Assembly (NCBI GenBank): GCA_007127275.1
Contig: SKZP01000070.1
Coordinates: forward strand, 1-5,576
Source of the DNA: Planctomycetota bacterium
GTDB lineage: Bacteria > Planctomycetota > UBA8742 > SKZP01
Direction of reading: 5' to 3'
Length of the DNA stretch: 5,576 nucleotides
Shown here: positions 1-5,576 of the stretch, piece after piece
Position numbering within the stretch: the first letter of the stretch is position 1
How the letters are laid out: every line of letters starts with the position of its first letter
Translations under genes and position numbers: made by a program
Notes under the pieces: model-generated
Database searches by the model: none
Told to the model about the DNA's origin: nothing
Seen by the model: only the letters and a program-made list of their open reading frames with translations

Positions 1-25
1 CCACGGGCGAAGCCCGCGGGCTTGA
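1..25. repeat. REP-like hairpin copy before the deacetylase gene
   Basis: CGGGC-GAA-GCCCG (4-16) is a 5-bp stem with a 3-nt loop. It overlaps the perfect 12-nt palindrome AGCCCGCGGGCT (12-23). Bases 1-25 align without gaps to 1278-1302 at 19 of 25 positions, and four of the six differences are C/T. The core of this copy is the exact reverse complement of the hairpin at 1236-1248. The element may extend left of the window. It could be a REP-type repeat or the end of a terminator for a gene upstream; no T tract follows it. Confidence 0.45.
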
Positions 26-58
26 GGGAATCCACCTTTCGAAGGAGAGGGCACCGGC

Positions 59-1114
59 ATGAATGAACGCACGCGCCTGTATACTGACGAGCGGATGCAA
101 CTCCATGAGATGGGGCCGCAGCATCCGGAGCGCCCCGCGCGGCTGACGGCGATTGTCGAGGCGCTTAACCGCGAGCCGGTGGCGGGCAGTGCGTGGGCGC
201 AGCGGATCGAGCCGGCGGCGGAGGCGGTGCCGGAGCGGGTGCATGATGCGGCGTATGTGGCCGAGGTGCGTGACTTGCGGGGCATGCGGTTGCCGCTGGA
301 TGCGGATACTTCGGTGAACGAGCACAGCGTCGACTGCGCCTATCTTGCCGTTGGGGCGTGCTTGCAGGCGGTAGACGACGTGCTGGCCGGTGCGGTGCGC
401 AGCGCCTTCGTGTTTCCGCGGCCGCCGGGGCACCATGCGGAGCGCGCCCGGGCGATGGGTTTTTGCCTCTTCGGCAACGTCGCGCTGGCCGCGGACCATG
501 CCATCCGCACGCACGGGCTCGAGCGGGTGATGGTGCTCGACTGGGACGTCCATCACGGCAACGGCACCGAGGACCTTTGTGCGGAGCGCCGCGACATCCT
601 GTTCGTTGATTTGCACCAGTTCCCGCTCTACCCCGGCACCGGGCGCGCCGAGGACGTGGGCCGCGGCGAGGGCGTCGGCTACACGGTGAACATACCGCTG
701 CCGCCGGGCTGTGGCGACGCGGAGTACCTCGCTGCGTTCGAGCGTGTCGTCGAGCCGGTGGCGCGGCAGTTCGCGCCGCAGTTGTTGCTCGTCTCCGCCG
801 GCTTCGACGCCCACGAACGCGACCCGCTGGCGCAGCAACGGATTACCACGCAAGGCTTCGCCCGCTTTGCGGCCACGGCGCGCCGCCTTGCCGAGGAGTT
901 GTGCGAGGGCCGGCTCGTGCTGGTTCTCGAAGGCGGCTACGACCTCACCGCGCTCGCCGAGAGTGCACGCGCTTGCGTCGAGGTCCTCGCCGCCAAAACC
1001 GCCCCGCAGCCGCCGTCAAACCACGACCTACCTGCCCCGGCAGCGGACGCACTGGCTCACCTCGACAAAACCATCCGCGCGCAAAGCAGCCACGGCCCCT
1101 GGACCTTCGCGTAA
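59..1114 (+). CDS. Histone deacetylase family protein (zinc-dependent deacetylase, class II type)
   Basis: This 351-residue cytoplasmic enzyme has the arginase/deacetylase fold. The family removes acetyl (or similar acyl) groups from acetyl-lysine, acetylpolyamines or related amides; the substrate here cannot be told from sequence. The domain fills almost the whole protein. Visible motifs, in order: HPERPARL (22-29), typical of class II-like bacterial members; PRPPGHHAE (120-128) with the catalytic His125-His126 pair; GFCLFGN (134-140); DWDVHHGNG (161-169), supplying zinc ligands Asp163 and His165; SAGFDAH (246-252), supplying zinc ligand Asp250; and EGGYD (291-295) with the catalytic Tyr294. 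All key residues are present, so it should be active. There is no signal peptide. The start is the ATG at 59, preceded by AAGGAG (42-47) with an 11-nt gap. It ends at TAA, and the next gene is 347 bp away, so it looks monocistronic within this window. Family assignment is very secure; function beyond deacetylation is unknown. Confidence 0.95.
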   Translation: MNERTRLYTDERMQLHEMGPQHPERPARLTAIVEALNREPVAGSAWAQRIEPAAEAVPERVHDAAYVAEVRDLRGMRLPLDADTSVNEHSVDCAYLAVGACLQAVDDVLAGAVRSAFVFPRPPGHHAERARAMGFCLFGNVALAADHAIRTHGLERVMVLDWDVHHGNGTEDLCAERRDILFVDLHQFPLYPGTGRAEDVGRGEGVGYTVNIPLPPGCGDAEYLAAFERVVEPVARQFAPQLLLVSAGFDAHERDPLAQQRITTQGFARFAATARRLAEELCEGRLVLVLEGGYDLTALAESARACVEVLAAKTAPQPPSNHDLPAPAADALAHLDKTIRAQSSHGPWTFA

Positions 1115-1230
1115 CGTATGAAACCGCTGCGACCTACCTGGAATGCGTATCTCTCTCCGCGAGCGGTTTAGAGCGAAACAAGCCAATCGCGTGGCAACAC
1201 GCCTTGGATTTCGGAATACGTTGCGGCCAA

Positions 1231-1302
1231 GCTTACGGGCTTCGCCCGTCGGTCGAAACGCCCGTAGCGGGTGTGACCCATGGGCGAAGCCTGTGGTTTG
1301 GA
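1231..1302. repeat. Inverted pair of REP-like hairpins
   Basis: ACGGGC-TTC-GCCCGT (1235-1249) is a 6-bp stem with a 3-nt loop. CCCG-TAG-CGGG follows at 1261-1271, then GGGT-GTG-ACCC (1269-1279), the palindrome CCCATGGG (1277-1284) and the imperfect hairpin TGGGCGAAGCCTG (1281-1293). The first and last units are near reverse complements (about 14 of 17 positions), so the block can also fold as one large cruciform. This is the layout of a REP doublet (BIME-like element). The last unit matches window bases 1-25 in direct orientation. Assignment as a REP family is inference, since other genomic copies cannot be seen. Confidence 0.5.
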
Positions 1303-1354
1303 TCAATGACCGTTTCGCAGTTTCGAGATGCACGGGCAAAGGGGTAACGGGCCG

Positions 1355-1384
1355 GTGGAACCGGGGGTGGCGGTTGCGTATGAT
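1355..1384 (+). promoter_or_regulatory. Possible sigma-70-type promoter for the hydrolase gene
   Basis: TATGAT (1379-1384) matches the -10 consensus at five of six positions and lies about 80 bp before the hydrolase ATG. The best upstream hexamers at the right distance (GTGGAA at 1355, TGGAAC at 1356) are poor -35 matches. It rests on the -10 box alone and could be chance. Confidence 0.25.
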
Positions 1385-1461
1385 ACCTTGGCCGGCCGCC
1401 GAGGCTCGGGTGCCTTGCGGTTTCTGCGCCTGGCGTCGTTTGTTTCCATGGGAGGCAGGTA

Positions 1462-2835
1462 ATGTCGGAGATGCAAAGGGCCTCGTGCTCATTCGAACGG
1501 ACACGGCGGATTGCGCCACGGCGCTCGGCTGCACGGCTTTCTGAACCCCGTGCGCTGCTCGTTGCTGTGGTATTGGCGCTGATTGCGCTTGCGCCGAGCC
1601 CCGCCGTCGACGCACGCCTCCTTTCGGGGCAACCCGGGGCAAAGCAGAATACCGACGACGCGGCGCCGGCCGAGGACGGAAACGACGAACGTGCCGAACC
1701 GGCGCAACTTCTCGAGCGTGGTCTCGCGCCGGTCACGCCACTCCGCGGCGGCAAGCCGGAACGGGAGGAGCTCGGTGAGCTTTGGCAGCGCTACGCCGAG
1801 GCCCCGTCGAGCATTAACCGCGACGAAACCGAGGACGAGTGCGGCAACGGCGGCCCCTTTGAGTGGCAGCTCGAGTGGAACGAGAACCGCGGCGGTCGCG
1901 TGCAAACGGGTGCGTTGACCTTTCCCTCGGCCGTCGCCTACGGCACCGAGGCGAACCGTACCGTGCACGCCGCAATTTACCGGCCCGCCGACGCGGCCGT
2001 GCCTAACAACGGCGGTAATGCGGCAAACGACAGTGAGCAAGACGGCTCAGAAGAAGTCGACGGCGACGGCGCGCCGGGGCAATTGCCGGCCGTCGTGCTG
2101 CTGCACCACCTCGAGGACGACCAGCGGGCCGAGCGCCTCGTGGCGAACTTCTTCGCCATGCGCGGCTACGTCGCCGCGTTGCTCTACTTTCCGCACTACG
2201 GGCCGCGCGGCGCCGACGGGCGACCCGACGAGCGGGAGATGATGCGGGCCTTGATCGGCTCCGACTTTCCGAAGGTTGCCCAGGCGGTCTGGGACGTGCA
2301 CCGCCTGCGGGACTGGCTTCGTGCGCAGGAGTACGTCGACGACAGCGAGATCTCGCTGATGGGTATTTCGCTCGGCGGCCTCGTCGGTAGCCTCTCGGCC
2401 GGCATTGACCCCGGCTTTTCGCGCTACGTGTTCGTGCTGGCCGGCGGCGACATTGCCCGGGTGATCTTCAACGGCTCGAACGAGACGCAATGGTTGCTCG
2501 AGCAGGTGCGGGAGGAGGGGCTGACCGAGGAGGATCTGCGCGAGCGCGTTCGGCCCGTGGATCCGTGCACCTTTGCCCACCGCATTGACGGCTCGCGGGT
2601 CCTGATGTTCAACACCAAGGAGGATGAAGTGATCCCGCCCGCCTGCACCGAGGCATTGATCGAGGCCATCCACGGCAAGCCGACCGTTCACTGGTTTCCG
2701 GGCAACCACACCGCGGTGCGCGGCCGTTTCGCCGAGCTGCTCCAACTGGCATACGAATTCGTCGAGTCCCCCGTGGGGGAACGGGCAGAGGCGGAGCCTA
2801 CGCCCGACGACGGCGACGTCGAAGAGGCCGAGTAG
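1462..2835 (+). CDS. Exported alpha/beta hydrolase, dienelactone-hydrolase-like, with acidic insert and tail
   Basis: This is a 457-residue predicted secreted or periplasmic serine hydrolase of unknown substrate. An Arg-rich N-terminus (1-30) precedes a hydrophobic stretch, ALLVAVVLALIALA (31-44), with a plausible signal-peptidase site after Val-Asp-Ala (49-51). There is no lipobox cysteine and no convincing twin-arginine motif. Residues 52-170 match nothing I recognise. Residues 181-207 are an acidic, Asn/Gly-rich low-complexity insert. The hydrolase core is about 208-435: strand LPAVVLLHH (208-216), nucleophile elbow GISLGG (301-306) with Ser303, probable acid Asp388 in NTKEDEVIP (384-392), and probable His416 in FPGNHTAV (412-419). 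The last 20 residues are an acidic tail. The core is typical of carboxylester or dienelactone-type hydrolases, but the protein is far longer than the roughly 230-residue classical dienelactone hydrolases. The start is the ATG at 1462, with GGAGG (1451-1455) and a 6-nt gap. It stands alone, with about 350 bp of non-coding DNA on each side. Confidence 0.85.
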   Translation: MSEMQRASCSFERTRRIAPRRSAARLSEPRALLVAVVLALIALAPSPAVDARLLSGQPGAKQNTDDAAPAEDGNDERAEPAQLLERGLAPVTPLRGGKPEREELGELWQRYAEAPSSINRDETEDECGNGGPFEWQLEWNENRGGRVQTGALTFPSAVAYGTEANRTVHAAIYRPADAAVPNNGGNAANDSEQDGSEEVDGDGAPGQLPAVVLLHHLEDDQRAERLVANFFAMRGYVAALLYFPHYGPRGADGRPDEREMMRALIGSDFPKVAQAVWDVHRLRDWLRAQEYVDDSEISLMGISLGGLVGSLSAGIDPGFSRYVFVLAGGDIARVIFNGSNETQWLLEQVREEGLTEEDLRERVRPVDPCTFAHRIDGSRVLMFNTKEDEVIPPACTEALIEAIHGKPTVHWFPGNHTAVRGRFAELLQLAYEFVESPVGERAEAEPTPDDGDVEEAE

Positions 2836-2897
2836 GGATCATGCGCTCACGCCGAGACCCCGGACTGTCGCGCGAAATCCGCAAGGCCTCTGGTGAT

Positions 2898-2930
2898 GAG
2901 TCGAGCGAAGCACGTTAGCCGGAAGCCCTG
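2898..2930. repeat. Diverged spacer repeat, copy A
   Basis: This 33-bp segment aligns without gaps to 4156-4188 at 24 of 33 positions. The shared pattern is GAG-C-AGCG-AG, then CGT-AGCCG-AAGC. The core AGCACGTTAGCCG is flanked by the inverted pair GTCGAG (2900-2905) and CTCGAC (2937-2942), with an inner GGAA/TTCC pair, so it may fold. It is probably a decayed dispersed repeat, though both copies also share a similar GC-rich composition. Confidence 0.35.
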
Positions 2931-3004
2931 TGTTCCCTCGACGGGCACTCCGCAACGCGAGGCATGCCCATTCTAAACAGCCGGGGAGCGGTTCGCATCA
3001 ACCT

Positions 3005-3037
3005 ACGAGGAACTTTGAATCACAGGACGAGGAACTT
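3005..3037. repeat. 11-bp direct repeat at 22-bp period
   Basis: ACGAGGAACTT occurs exactly at 3005-3015 and again at 3027-3037, with start points 22 bp apart (about two helical turns). Such spacing suits two protein-binding half-sites on one DNA face. It lies about 150 bp before the PHP gene start and just before repeat copy C. A binding role is inference only. Confidence 0.4.
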
Positions 3038-3043
3038 GTTAAC

Positions 3044-3069
3044 GAGGCGAGCAAGGCACGGTGATGCCG
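3044..3069. repeat. Diverged spacer repeat, copy C
   Basis: The segment aligns to the first 24 bases of copy A (2898-2921) at 20 positions, allowing two 1-base insertions. The shared core is GAG-CGAGC-A-GCACG followed by T-A-GCCG. It is shorter than copies A and B, and similarity is lost after GCCG. Confidence 0.3.
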
Positions 3070-3184
3070 CGCGTTGGCGCGCCCCCAACTTGTCGCTTGG
3101 GACGGCGTCACGCAGCCACCACTGCCGGACGACTCACGCTGCTCGCTTGCCCGAGCCGTACCGCATACAAAAAAGGAGTGGCGC

Positions 3185-4120
3185 GTGAATCATCACATGC
3201 GGGCCGACCTGCATGCGCACACCCATTGCTCCGACGGTGCCTTGAGCCCGGCGCAACTCTGCCGCTCGGCGCGCAACCGTGGGCTGACCCATCTGGCCAT
3301 TTGCGACCACGACACCGTCGCCGCATACGACGCGCTCGACGCCGAGGCCATTCCGTCCGGCCTGACCGTGGTGCCCGGCATTGAGGTTTCGACGTATCTG
3401 GCCGGCGGCGAGGTGCACATCCTCGGTTTGGGGGTCGACCTTGCCCATCCGCGACTGCGCCGCACCGTGGGCAACCTGATACGGCGCCGCAGCGAACGCA
3501 TGGCGGGGATGTTTGACAAACTCGTCGAACTGGGCTGTTTCCGCCGCCTCGGCGAGGAGGGCCGCGAGAGCCTGCGCGCAAAGCTCGCTGAGCGACCGCG
3601 CATCAACGAGGACTTGCCGCCGGGCTCCCTGGGGGCCTCGGCGTGCCGGATGCACCTAGTCGCCGCGTTGTTGCACTCCGGGGATTGCCAGAGCGCCGGC
3701 GAGGCCTTCGGGCGCTACATCGGCAATTCCGGGGCGGCCTACATTCCGTATCCGCGGTATCCGGGGGACGAGGCCATTGAGATGATCCGCGAAGCGGGCG
3801 GGGTGCCCATCCTCGCGCACCCCGGCCTTTATAAGGAGCGCTGGGACAAGGCCATCCGCGAGGCCGCAGGAGCCGGCGCCGCCGGCGTGGAGGTCAACCA
3901 CCCGAAGCAAAAGCCCGCGCAGCGCGAACGCATTGCCGCGCTCGCCGCCGAGGTCGGCCTAACCTTGCAAAGCGGCGGCTCGGACTTCCACACCTTCGAC
4001 TCGCCGTTGGCGAAGCGCTTCGGTCGCGAACTAACGCCGGTCGAGCACCTCACCGCACTCTTTGCCGAAATGACGTGCCCGCAGTACACACCAGGCACCG
4101 CCCCAAGTCGCGCACGCTGA
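3185..4120 (+). CDS. PHP-domain phosphoesterase, RNase AM/YciV (TrpH)-like
   Basis: This is a 311-residue cytoplasmic metal-dependent phosphoesterase. Characterised relatives (E. coli RNase AM, formerly YciV/TrpH, about 293 residues) remove phosphate from 3',5'-nucleoside bisphosphates and trim RNA 5' to 3'; that role here is inferred from similarity. Metal-site motifs are complete: DLHAH (8-12; His10, His12), SDG (16-18; Asp17), DHD (41-43; His42), GIE (65-67; Glu67), VHILG (77-81; His78), RMH (155-157; His157), LAHPG (210-214; His212) and SDFH (266-269; Asp267, His269). The segment from about 117 to 150, before RMH, looks longer than in the E. coli protein. The start is GTG at 3185: AAGGAG (3173-3178) sits 6 nt before it, and the PHP motif begins at residue 8. 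An in-frame ATG at 3197 lies too far from this site (18 nt), and one at 3074 would add 37 residues unlike the family. It converges with the CoA-transferase gene. E. coli rnm is a plausible symbol, not proven. Confidence 0.9.
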   Translation: MNHHMRADLHAHTHCSDGALSPAQLCRSARNRGLTHLAICDHDTVAAYDALDAEAIPSGLTVVPGIEVSTYLAGGEVHILGLGVDLAHPRLRRTVGNLIRRRSERMAGMFDKLVELGCFRRLGEEGRESLRAKLAERPRINEDLPPGSLGASACRMHLVAALLHSGDCQSAGEAFGRYIGNSGAAYIPYPRYPGDEAIEMIREAGGVPILAHPGLYKERWDKAIREAAGAGAAGVEVNHPKQKPAQRERIAALAAEVGLTLQSGGSDFHTFDSPLAKRFGRELTPVEHLTALFAEMTCPQYTPGTAPSRAR

Positions 4121-4155
4121 CCGACAGGGGAAGCGTGTTGCGGCAAGCACTGAAC

Positions 4156-4188
4156 GAGGCAAGCGCAGAGCGTAAGCCGCAAGCATTG
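4156..4188. repeat. Diverged spacer repeat, copy B
   Basis: This segment lies 35 bp after the PHP gene stop. It matches copy A (2898-2930) at 24 of 33 ungapped positions, including CGT-AGCCG-AAGC. A second partial resemblance follows at once at 4190-4211 (GAGGCGAG, then CACGTTA and AAGC). Its right end overlaps the left arm of the stem-loop at 4186-4225. Confidence 0.35.
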
Positions 4189-4225
4189 CGAGGCGAGTCA
4201 CGTTACGAAGCAATTCGCCTCGCAA
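4186..4225. terminator. Stem-loop between convergent genes, possible two-way terminator
   Basis: TTGCGAGGCGA (4186-4196) and TCGCCTCGCAA (4215-4225) are a perfect 11-bp inverted repeat with an 18-nt loop. After one mismatch, two more pairs extend the stem. A second, outer pair, AGCGCAG (4162-4168) with CTGCGCT (4236-4242), encloses it. It sits in the 164-bp gap where the PHP gene (+) and CoA-transferase gene (-) meet tail to tail, a usual place for a shared terminator. No T tract follows on either strand, so it is not a canonical intrinsic terminator; it may instead protect mRNA ends or be part of a repeat. Confidence 0.4.
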
Positions 4226-4284
4226 CGCCAACGCCCTGCGCTCGCCGCGGAACGCGCTGCATCTCCCTGCATGCGTAGCTCGCA

Positions 4285-5010
4285 CTACGCGCTGCGCGTG
4301 GTGCGGCGCTCAATACGCTTCTCGAAGTTCGTGCCCTTGAAGATGCGTTGCACGAAGATGCCAGGGGTGTGCACCGCATCGCCGTCGAATGCCCCCGGCT
4401 CGACGATCTCTTCCACTTCGGCAATGGTGACCTTGCCGGCCATGGCCATCATCGCGTTGAAGTTGCGTGCGGTCTTGCGAAAGATCAGGTTGCCCGCGGT
4501 GTCGGCGACTTGCGCCTTGACAATGGCAAGCTCGGCGGTAATTGCCCGCTCCATTACGTAGTGCTGCCCGTCGAACTCGCGCGTCTCCTTCTTCGGCAAC
4601 TTCAGTTCCTCGCTGCCCTCGGAGATCACCGTGCCGTAGCCGGTGCGTGTGAAGAAAGCGGGGATCCCAGCGCCGCCAGCGCGGATGCGCTCGGCAAGCG
4701 TGCCTTGCGGGTTGAACTCGAGTTCCAACTCCCCGTTGATGTACTGTCGCTCGAACTCTTTGTTTTCGCCGACGTAGCTCGAGACCATTTTCTTGATCTG
4801 CCGCGTTTGCAAGAGCAGCCCGAGGCCGAAGTCGTCGACGCCGCAGTTGTTGGAGATCACGGTCAGATCCTTGACGCCGGCGTCGCGGATCGCGGCAATG
4901 CAATGCTCGGGAATGCCGCAAAGGCCGAAACCGCCAGCGAGAATTGTCATACCGTCGTGCAGCAACCCATCAAGAGCGGCCGTCGCATCGGAAAAGACCT
5001 TGTTAGCCAT
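4285..5010 (-). CDS. scoA: 3-oxoacid CoA-transferase subunit A (succinyl-CoA:acetoacetate type)
   Basis: This 241-residue protein is the A subunit of a two-subunit, cytoplasmic class I CoA-transferase. The enzyme moves CoA from succinyl-CoA to acetoacetate or a similar 3-oxoacid, in ketone-body, polyhydroxybutyrate or short-chain acid use. Family marks are [10 protein letters not shown] (26-35, CoA-binding loop), [11 protein letters not shown] (54-64), [14 protein letters not shown] (77-90), [20 protein letters not shown] (95-114), [10 protein letters not shown] (118-127), TARNFN (180-185) and HTPGIFV (214-220). The C-terminal [10 protein letters not shown] (230-239) resembles proteobacterial ScoA/LpsI proteins. 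Residues about 133-139, before KETREFDG, look like a small extra insert. The catalytic glutamate of these enzymes lies in subunit B, so this protein needs a partner. No B subunit follows: downstream is a 164-bp gap and then the opposing PHP gene. The start is the ATG at 5008-5010, with GAGGA about 7 nt before it; an in-frame ATG 26 codons upstream adds non-family sequence. AtoD and PcaI are close relatives with different substrates. Confidence 0.93.
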   Translation of the reverse strand: MANKVFSDATAALDGLLHDGMTILAGGFGLCGIPEHCIAAIRDAGVKDLTVISNNCGVDDFGLGLLLQTRQIKKMVSSYVGENKEFERQYINGELELEFNPQGTLAERIRAGGAGIPAFFTRTGYGTVISEGSEELKLPKKETREFDGQHYVMERAITAELAIVKAQVADTAGNLIFRKTARNFNAMMAMAGKVTIAEVEEIVEPGAFDGDAVHTPGIFVQRIFKGTNFEKRIERRTTRSA

Positions 5011-5373
5011 GGCGAGTCCTCGGGCAGGCAAGCATTTCGAACACAGGCATTGCGCACGTGGTCCCGACGATGCCATTCCCGCCGCCACGGTTCAACCGCC
5101 AAGTGTGCCGCCGGATGCAGTTCCCGTGCGCAACGAACCCGTTAGGGACCCGCGGCGAGCTTTGTATGCACCGACCTGCAGCGCATGAGAAACCGTTCCG
5201 AAGGCGAGCCGGCGACGAAAGTCCCCCGAGTCCAATTCGTTTCACCGCGCGCCGAACCGCGGAACTCTCGTCCCCTGCTCGCCTTTTCGTCAGAACTGCG
5301 GGAGAGCACCCCCCGGGACGCCCGCGCCCCGAAGCTTACGCGCCACGAACTGGCCGCCCCCACGTAGGGCGAC
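5011..5373. other. 363-bp spacer upstream of the CoA-transferase gene
   Basis: I see no supported gene here. Short open frames on both strands have no recognisable motif and mostly continue from neighbours. On the - strand it should hold the CoA-transferase promoter. TTGAAC occurs on the - strand about 75 bp before the start, but no good -10 box follows at the right distance. A short CGGG-ACG-CCCG hairpin (5314-5324) lies about 50 bp after the stop of the upstream - strand gene, without a T tract. No clear copy of the other spacer repeats was found. Confidence 0.5.
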
Positions 5374-5576
5374 TCAATGGATGGGCGGCAGGAAGGTGTC
5401 TTCCACGCGCCACCCTTCGTGGGCAAGCGGGTGGACGCGAGTGTCCGGGATGGCGGGGCGCAGCCGCAGGCGCACGGCCGGTTTCGTGACCGTCTCCTCG
5501 AGCCGCTCGGCGGCGCGCTCGGCCATGCTGCGTATCAGCGGCATGCGGCCCTCGACGGCGCTCTCGTTCATCCCCA
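5374..5576 (-). CDS. C-terminal part of an unidentified protein (runs off the window)
   Basis: A - strand frame is open from the right edge to TGA at 5374-5376, about 67 residues. It appears to be truly coding: codon third positions are almost all G or C, and it has an amphipathic, Arg/Glu-rich stretch (MAERAAERLEETVTKP) followed by VRLRLRP and ending GWRVEDTFLPPIH. An ATG at 5569-5571 would give 65 residues, but only a G-rich stretch touching it precedes it, with no spaced ribosome-binding site. The frame also stays open to the edge, so the ATG is probably internal. I do not recognise the family. It does not look like the end of a CoA-transferase B subunit. It lies 363 bp upstream of the CoA-transferase gene on the same strand, so co-transcription is possible but not indicated. 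Confidence 0.6.
   Translation of the reverse strand, partial: GMNESAVEGRMPLIRSMAERAAERLEETVTKPAVRLRLRPAIPDTRVHPLAHEGWRVEDTFLPPIH

Larger units (their letters stand above)
1115..1461. other. 347-bp non-coding spacer with hairpin repeats
   Basis: I see no believable gene here; the open frames crossing it are out-of-frame extensions of neighbouring genes. It holds an 8-bp inverted repeat, AAACCGCT (1121-1128) with AGCGGTTT (1162-1169), separated by 33 nt, just after the deacetylase stop. This could fold at the mRNA 3' end but has no T run. It also holds the hairpin cluster at 1231-1302 and, at its right end, a possible promoter for the hydrolase gene. Confidence 0.6.
2836..3184. other. 349-bp non-coding spacer with diverged repeats
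   Basis: No convincing gene lies here; a frame open from 3074 into the PHP gene lacks PHP-family similarity before residue 38. The spacer holds two copies of a diverged repeat (2898-2930 and 3044-3069) and an 11-bp direct repeat (3005-3037). It also holds several short hairpins: GTCGAG (2900-2905) with CTCGAC (2937-2942); GGGCACTC (2943-2950) with GAG plus TGCCC (2959-2969, 3-nt bulge); and GTTGG/CCAAC around 3073-3089. None has a following T tract. The right end carries the ribosome-binding site of the PHP gene. Confidence 0.55.

Noticed and set aside
1121..1169. AAACCGCT / AGCGGTTT as an intrinsic terminator of the deacetylase gene
   Set aside because: The loop of 33 nt is long and no T run follows, so it is noted only as part of the spacer.
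1028..1642. 204-residue open frame on the - strand across the first spacer
   Set aside because: It overlaps the ends of two secure genes, has low-complexity Arg/Ala composition and no motif; a shadow frame in GC-rich DNA.
2047..2745. 232-residue - strand frame inside the hydrolase gene
   Set aside because: It is antisense to an intact catalytic core and owes its length to GC-rich codon structure.
3015..3044. TTGAAT then TTAACG as a promoter for the PHP gene
   Set aside because: The -35-like box is fair, but the -10-like hexamer matches poorly and lies far (about 140 bp) from the start codon.
3074..3184. ATG-started 37-residue N-terminal extension of the PHP protein
   Set aside because: It has no family similarity, and a well-placed AAGGAG sits before the GTG at 3185, where the PHP motif starts within eight residues.
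5011..5088. 26-residue N-terminal extension of the CoA-transferase subunit from the upstream ATG
   Set aside because: The family begins near MANKV; the extension is Cys- and Gly-rich non-family sequence, and GAGGA lies correctly before the shorter start.
4348..5145. 265-residue + strand frame opposite the CoA-transferase gene
   Set aside because: It is the antisense shadow of a well-supported gene, with no recognisable domain or ribosome-binding site.
1..5576. A defence, toxin-antitoxin or other novel multi-gene system
   Set aside because: The genes are well spaced, face different ways and belong to unrelated known enzyme families; nothing links them functionally.

Overview
This is a GC-rich bacterial window with strong Shine-Dalgarno sites, GC-rich codon third positions and recognisable bacterial enzyme families. 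The CoA-transferase subunit, including its C-terminal [10 protein letters not shown] tail, resembles proteobacterial (gamma-type) ScoA/LpsI proteins as I remember them. A proteobacterium is therefore my best guess, but the phylum is not proven from this window.

Layout: three genes lie on the + strand and two on the - strand. (1) 59-1114 is a class II-type histone-deacetylase-fold, zinc-dependent deacetylase. (2) 1462-2835 is an exported alpha/beta hydrolase of dienelactone-hydrolase type with an acidic insert and an acidic tail. (3) 3185-4120 is a PHP-domain phosphoesterase of the RNase AM/YciV type, starting at GTG. (4) 4285-5010 on the - strand is subunit A of a 3-oxoacid (succinyl-CoA:acetoacetate) CoA-transferase, convergent with gene 3. 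(5) From the right edge to 5374 on the - strand is the C-terminal part of an unidentified protein.

The genes are widely spaced, with gaps of 347, 349, 164 and 363 bp. Each complete gene has its own ribosome-binding site, so they are probably separate transcription units rather than an operon, and I see no shared pathway. The CoA-transferase A subunit has no B subunit on either side within the window, which is the most notable gene-level oddity.

The spacers hold the more unusual material. There is a pair of inverted, REP-like hairpins after gene 1, with a related copy just before gene 1. There is also a diverged repeat of about 33 bp in the spacers on both sides of gene 3, an 11-bp direct repeat at 22-bp spacing, and an 11-bp perfect inverted repeat between the convergent genes. 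I found no RNA gene, CRISPR array, insertion sequence or clear novel multi-gene system. The gene content is otherwise ordinary accessory and housekeeping metabolism.
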